Positions 59,105-64,000 of a DNA stretch of 64,000 nucleotides are shown here, piece by piece. Numbering within the stretch: the stretch's first letter is position 1; each line of letters begins with the position of its first letter. Under the pieces are notes generated by a model. That model did not search any database and was not told the origin of the DNA. It saw only the letters and a program-made list of their open reading frames with translations. The translations under genes were made by a program, and so were the position numbers. The DNA comes from Heterodera schachtii (lineage: Eukaryota > Nematoda > Chromadorea > Rhabditida > Heteroderidae): contig SIJG01000002.1 in the NCBI GenBank assembly GCA_023374025.1, forward strand, positions 1,089,790 through 1,153,789, written 5' to 3'.

Positions 59105-60971
59105 GGACACTTTTTTTGATTTTTAAAACATTAAAATTTTCTTTTTAATTTTATTCGTAAAACTTTTTTATTTAAAAAAACTTGATTGTATTTTATCAGC
59201 TGATTAGTACAAATGTCCCACATTTATTGCATCAAATTTGGTCGGGCCAATCAAAAGTGTGCCCGATTCATTGATAACCGTAATTACTTTGGCCATATAA
59301 TTAGCGCACATTTTGCACCACCGCTCCAAAAAGAGCAAAAAATGCGACGGACAGCGGAGGAAACGAATGGAAAACTGTGAAGGGTACACCAAAAGTGTGC
59401 GCATTCGCAAGGAAAGTGAAGGAAAGGGGGAAAACCGGCTCAATTTTTGGAAGGGGGGGGGGATTTTGGAAGCAAAAAAAGTGAATATGAAAAGTAATAA
59501 TCCATGAGAGGGGGGGGGGGGGGGAGAGAATAGCCGATCCGGACCGATCGATTTGATTGAGGGGGGTGGGGGGGAAGAAGTGATCGGATGACAAAAGAAT
59601 GCCCAAACGGCGTTTTTGGGAATTTTTAGGCATCGTGGCGAGAGTCTCGATGCTGAATTTTCGATCCAAGCAATTTATTGAGTTTTAAAAATAATTAAAA
59701 AATTATTTTATTAATTTAAAAAATGCTTCAATAAAAAAGAATAGAAATAATTGGAAAAAAGAGCATTTGTTATTCTAGCGAAACCTAAAAATTAAAAAAC
59801 AGCGATTTTCTCGGAGAATGAAAATGCTCTCGACGATGCTTCGTCGTCGTTGTTAATTTGTTGTGGTGTCCGTCGGTCCGTCCGGTGGTCCATCAGCGCC
59901 GCCAGCGAAGCAAATGCGTAATGTGCGAGGAGGGGGGGGGGGGGGGGGTCGAATCCCCCCCCCCCCCCGCCAACCCCCAGCAAAAGTGCCCCTTTCCTTT
60001 CGCCCATTGGCACCCCCACCCCGGCACAGCCCCAAATTGCACCAATGGGGCGGCACAAAAAGTTTGGAAGAGCGCCAAAACGATGTCTGAATGGGTTGGT
60101 CGGCCAATTGAATGATTGGGTCAGTCAGGACTGCAGAATTTCTTGGCCAATTCCTAATGGCTTAATTAAAAGTCAATAAAGGTTCCGAGAAATAAAAAAA
60201 ATTATTTGTGCGGCCAAAGCCGATGAATTCCAACGTGTCACTAATTATCGCTGCCGATATTAAAACGGCAATTTAAATTTGACTTTTCGTGGATTGAAAA
60301 AACAAATTTTAGTGTTAAATTTGCGATTCGAAGGGACATTTATTTGTTTTTATTAAATTTTATGACGATAAAATCGTTACAATCAGCAGGAAAAAAATGG
60401 TTGTGAAATTTCAGCAGTCTAATAAAACCGAAAAAACATTGAAATAAATAGAAAAGAATGCCAAATGAAGCGATCGCACGACGCAATTGAATTTTTTAGG
60501 AATTGGGCAGAAACAAAAAAATAAAAATTGTGCCAAAAATTACAATGCATTAAATTACTATATTTTTTTAATTCAATTATACCGCAATTTCTTTCTCTAC
60601 TACAAAATTAAAAAATCAGCGATAATTAACTTTTTTTTTAATATATGGAATTTTACAATGCAACCACAGAGTTGTAGAAAAAACAACATGAAAAGTTGAA
60701 AATTTGAGAAAGGAAAACAATTTTATACGCTTTTCCACTTTTAACCAATGCAAAAATATTTTCAAATTTCAAAATTTTAATCCCCCGCTAAAAATGTTTT
60801 GCGTATAAAAAGTTGTTGCAATTTTCAATTAAATAATTAAAATATATTTTTGAGGGTCAATCAGTGATTTTTCTTTTTCCTTTTACGTCTGTGCGTGTCG
60901 CGCCCGCCCTCCTCCAGCAGCGCACTCTCTCTCTCTCCCTCGGTCGGTCAGTCATTGCGCCACCGCTCGTC
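59105..60971. other. Gene-free stretch with long G and C runs
   Basis: No coding or RNA gene recognised. G runs lie near 59452-59462 and 59511-59524, and a G17-C14 inverted pair at 59932-59968. ORFs on both strands around 59850-60115 reflect the homopolymers. The last part is the 3' flank of RAB-5. Confidence 0.45.
59932..59968. repeat. Poly-G / poly-C hairpin
   Basis: Seventeen G (59932-59948), six bases TCGAAT, then fourteen C (59955-59968). The arms can pair into a very stable hairpin, and either strand could form a G-quadruplex. Run lengths may be affected by sequencing or assembly error. Confidence 0.8.
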
Positions 60972-62797
60972 TCACTTGGAACAGCACGTCCCGCGCCGCT
61001 GCTGTGCCGCCGCCTCCGCCGCGGAGATGTCCACGCCGCTGCGTCCGTGGCCCGACGGACCGCCGCCGCCCTCCGTCTTTGGCAGTTTTTTGGCTGAAAG
61101 GGGACAAAATTGAAAAAAAATAAAAAAATAAAATTTAAATTTGAAAATGCTGAAATTTTTATTTTTCTATATGATCGACAGATGATGATTAAACTAAATC
61201 AGAACAAACTGTCACAATTCAGAATGTTTCAGTGCTAATTTTGCTTATTGACAACTCGTGATGGCAAATTATTTGTACATCTCCACATTCATGTTGTAAA
61301 AAATCTTTATTGAAAATGGGCTTTTTTTTATTCTTTTAACAATTTCTCAAAAATTTTCCTGTCGGCGCCTAGCGGTTCTTGTTGACGGAACAGTATTGGA
61401 AATGATCAATTTGAAATGGCATTCAAACTTCAATAAATAAGCATCGAAACGGAGAAATCGAAATGGGGTGCTGTCGATTGAAAAACAAAGTCTGGGATTT
61501 TAGTTTGACATTTAATGATAAATTTCGGGTGGGATAGGGAAGACGAAAAGCACTGAAAACAAAAAAAAAACAACGGACCAATGGCAAGGAAAATGTCGTT
61601 GACGTTCATCGACGACTTGGCACTGGTCTCCATGAACAACAGTCCGTTGTCCTCCGCATACGCTTGTGCCTCCTCGTACTCCACCATGCGTTTGGCGGCC
61701 AAATCCGCCTTGTTCCCGGCCAACGCAATCACAATGTTCGGGCTGGCCTGCCGCTGCAACTCGCGCACCCAATTCCTCGCCTTCGCAAACGATTCCTGAC
61801 GAAGGAAGGGACAGAGAGCGTTTTATGGAAGCAAAAAAAGGAAATTAATTTATAAAAAATATAAACATATTTATAGAGCATAATATGAATTCAGGCCTGG
61901 ATCCTGTCCAGAAAATCAAGGTCCAATATGGGATAAAATCCAGGTTCAGATGCAAGTACGGCACGGAAAAAAACTGGATTTTCTCTACATTTTGTATGTC
62001 GGTTAAATGACAAATAAGGTCCAAGTAATTAATAGACGTAACCGTAACGAAATTCACTGAGAAGGTCTTTTTTTGGGTAGTAGTGAAATATGGGCCAGAA
62101 ATTCATGACTATTAATTTTTATTATCACTAACCAACTGAAATTTGGGACCGCAAATGTTAGATTTGGACGGGTATTTGCAAGAGCCCAAGTCCACCACTG
62201 GGTTTAAAACAAGCCTGGTTGGTGATGTCGTAGACGACGATGGCCGCCTGTGCCCCGCGGTAGTACATCGGTGCCAACGAGTGGTAGCGCTCTTGGCCCG
62301 CGGTGTCCCAAATTTCGAATTTGACCGTCGCGTCGTCCAGGCAAATTGTTTGGGTGAGAAAGGCGGCTCCGATGGTGGATTCTTGGTACTCGTGGAACTG
62401 ACCCTTGACGAACCGCAACACCAGCGACGACTTGCCAACCGCACTTTCGCCCAGCAGAACCAACTTGAGGGGGAAAAGAGTCAAAATTTGAAAATAGGCG
62501 GGGGAGGGGAAATATTTCCAATTTGAAACGAAAATCATTATAGAAATATTATAGCGCATTAAAGAATTATTTTATGGTCCTAAACTGCAATAAAACCCCC
62601 TGCTCTTCATCTTAATTTAGTAGCGCAAATTCAATGGAAAATCCCAAAATTTTGGGAGAGACAAAATATACAATTAATTCCTATATTTATAAGCATTCAA
62701 AATGGGTCAACAAATGGATTAAAAATGTTTAAACCTTGAATTGACAAGTTTTCGTGGGCGCTCCTCCGTTCCCCGGGCGTGTGCGCTGCGCAGACAT
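60972..62797 (-). CDS. rab-5: RAB-5 early-endosome GTPase
   Basis: Controls early-endosome fusion and endocytic traffic. Four exons (62735-62797, 62215-62463, 61579-61795, 60972-61093) give 216 residues; human RAB5 has 215. G-box motifs are all present: GESAVGKSS (P-loop), the switch I region [32 protein letters not shown] (switch II), GNKADL and ETSAKSS. The C-terminus ends GTCCSK with two adjacent Cys for prenylation. The hypervariable tail is Gly/Ala-rich. The second intron (61796-62214) begins GC after CAG and ends TCAG; reading on instead gives a stop soon after and loses the G4/G5 motifs, so the splice is needed. A CCAGG-type repeat lies in this intron. Confidence 0.97.
61888..61960. 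repeat. CCAGG-type dispersed repeat, copy in rab-5 intron
   Basis: GCCTGGATCCTGTCCAGAAA...ATCAAGGTCCAATATGG...AAATCCAGGTTCAG aligns with the longer copy at 63058-63182. A third, weaker copy is at about 55395-55475 (CCAGGCCCAGAGGCCATTTT, CAACCCGGGTTTTTC). Confidence 0.65.
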
Positions 62798-63714
62798 TTT
62801 CAGTCAAAATGAAAAATTGCTTAGAAATAAATTATTTGCTAAATAATTTAAATGATGCAAAAGAAAAATGGAAAATATGCGCAGAGGAAACACCAAAAAT
62901 AAATAAATAGAGAAAAACGCTCCTTAAGACCAAAGATTTTTTGTAAAATCTGATTGTCCAAAATTCATTCAGCTTCAAATTTCTTCGACAATATTTTTTC
63001 TCAATGAGAAAAAATGGAATTTATTGGCCATAAAATCCGGGCCCTAATCATTAGAGATCGACTTGGACCTGGATCCAGGTCCAGGTGCAGGCCATTTTTC
63101 GGCAACCTGGATTTTTCCTGGACCTGGATTTTTGTCCAGGAAATCAAGGTCCAGGTCCAACATGGAATCCAGGTCCAGGCTTTTTTTCAAAATGTCGATC
63201 TCTACTATTCATAATTAGGTAATTAATTGTTTTAATTTTTATTTTAATTGAATAAAAATGCAAAACTTCCGACTGCAGAACAGAGAGCCCCCAACAGAAA
63301 TTGAATACATAATGTGATAGGGGAAAAGAAAGGAATCTAATCGAACTTTTCAAATAAACAATTGGAAAAAGGGATGAGAGAAAAGAAGGGAAGGAAATGT
63401 GCGGTGAAATGAATTGAATGAATGAGCGGAAGAGAAGAGAGGGACGCGCGACACAAAGGGAAGAGGCGAACGGAAGACATTTCTACAGTCTGTAATAAAA
63501 ATTATAGGTCCAAGAATTTTTTTTTGCTACTTCACCTATTTCACATGGACGAATCTGTAATGGAATATTGTTAGATTTATCGCGTCTTTTTCTCGGCAAT
63601 GGTCAAGAATTGGTGTCCCAACGAAAAAAATGTTAAAAATTTCGGAGGTATTTTTTCTAGGCTTAAAAAATGCGCTGATCACAAATCTAAACTCAGATTT
63701 TGAAAATCATTGAT
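62798..63714. other. Upstream flank of rab-5 with a CCAGG-type repeat
   Basis: No gene seen. The segment 63058-63182 is a Gly-codon-free repeat made of GGACCTGGATCCAGGTCCAG-like blocks, the best copy of the family. The purine-rich stretch at 63360-63480 has no ORF of interest. Confidence 0.5.
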
Positions 63715-63972
63715 TTTTATCTATGATTTTTCATCAAGTACTTGATTTTTTTCCAAAATTTTAAGAAAATTAGTCGGGCGTATAAGTCATACACAGATGT
63801 TGTAGAGCCTAACAAGATCTTCCGAATGAGCTATTGAATATATGGAAAGGCCAAGTTTTCAGTTTTTACGATTTTTTGAAATTATGGGCATATGAGACAG
63901 GGGTCTGGGGTTCGAGTCCGCTTGGCTGCGGTTTATTTTTTTATGACACTTGATGAAAAATCATAGATAAAA
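63715..63972. mobile_element. 258-base inverted-repeat element (MITE-like)
   Basis: Left end TTTTATCTATGATTTTTCAT (63715 on) and right end, read in reverse complement, ATTTTATCTATGATTTTTCA (up to 63972), form inverted repeats of about 27 bases. A diverged partial copy lies at about 15155-15215. No coding capacity. Near 63908 a GGTTCGAGTCC resembles a Pol III B box. Confidence 0.7.
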
Positions 63973-64000
63973 TGAAGGTTCATGCATAATCAGAGCCACT

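Noticed and set aside
60864..61113. Plus ORFs rich in Pro/Arg/Ser
   Set aside because: Antisense of the GC-rich last exon of rab-5, whose frame ends in a proper CCSK tail.
63895..63940. Possible tRNA gene (GGTTCGAGTCC B box)
   Set aside because: No matching acceptor, D or anticodon stem could be drawn. Treated as part of the repeat.

Overview
The window is nuclear DNA of a small-genome animal, best read as a nematode. Genes are split into many short exons with introns often of 45-70 bases, the sequence between genes is AT-rich, and there are many long poly-G/poly-C tracts. At least one start codon lies directly behind a splice-acceptor-like TTCAG, as expected for spliced-leader trans-splicing. 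About 4 of roughly 110 introns placed by hand start with GC instead of GT. That fits published descriptions of tylenchid plant-parasitic nematodes (cyst-nematode relatives), but the genus is an inference. Exon joins were checked by reading frame and splice sites only. Coordinates may be off by a base in places.

Layout. 1-1.8 kb: repeats and one tiny ORF. 2.2-10.7 kb: UPF2 (nonsense-mediated decay) downstream of ribosomal protein L32 on the minus strand, with the ESCRT-I subunit VPS28 diverging from L32. 10.9-14.7 kb: an acidic-tailed nuclear-type protein (minus) and an unknown type I membrane protein (plus). 16-19.4 kb: a divergent pair sharing a two-TATA promoter, an SH2-tyrosine kinase with an HCD catalytic loop (minus) and a four-pass membrane protein (plus). 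19.9-20.5 kb: a two-unit polyubiquitin gene. 21.5-24.7 kb: the mitochondrial RCC1-like protein followed closely by RNA polymerase subunit RPB12. 24.9-25.8 kb: a 908-base foldback element. 26.3-33.2 kb: an unknown 199-residue protein and a very long p62/sequestosome-1 homologue (PB1, ZZ, LIR, UBA), both minus. 34.9-37.8 kb: DNAJC25 (dnj-2). 39.3-41.2 kb: the spindle-assembly factor BuGZ/ZNF207. 42.3-56.1 kb: most of an IQSEC/BRAG ARF-GEF (Sec7 plus PH), with a 9.4-kb intron full of homopolymers and a hAT-like miniature transposon, and an antisense tRNA-Leu in another intron. 58.2-59.1 kb: four tRNA-Asn genes in tandem. 61-62.8 kb: RAB-5. The rest is repeats.

The genes are mostly conserved housekeeping functions: mRNA surveillance, translation, endosomal sorting and early-endosome traffic (VPS28, RAB-5, IQSEC), ubiquitin and autophagy (polyubiquitin, p62), and ER and mitochondrial maintenance. 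No bacterial-type system, CRISPR array or viral gene was seen. The most interesting points are the non-RD SH2 kinase, the enlarged p62 with two extra Cys/His cassettes, the GC-AG introns (two of them stop-free and a multiple of three), the foldback elements, and the promoter and operon-like gene pairs.
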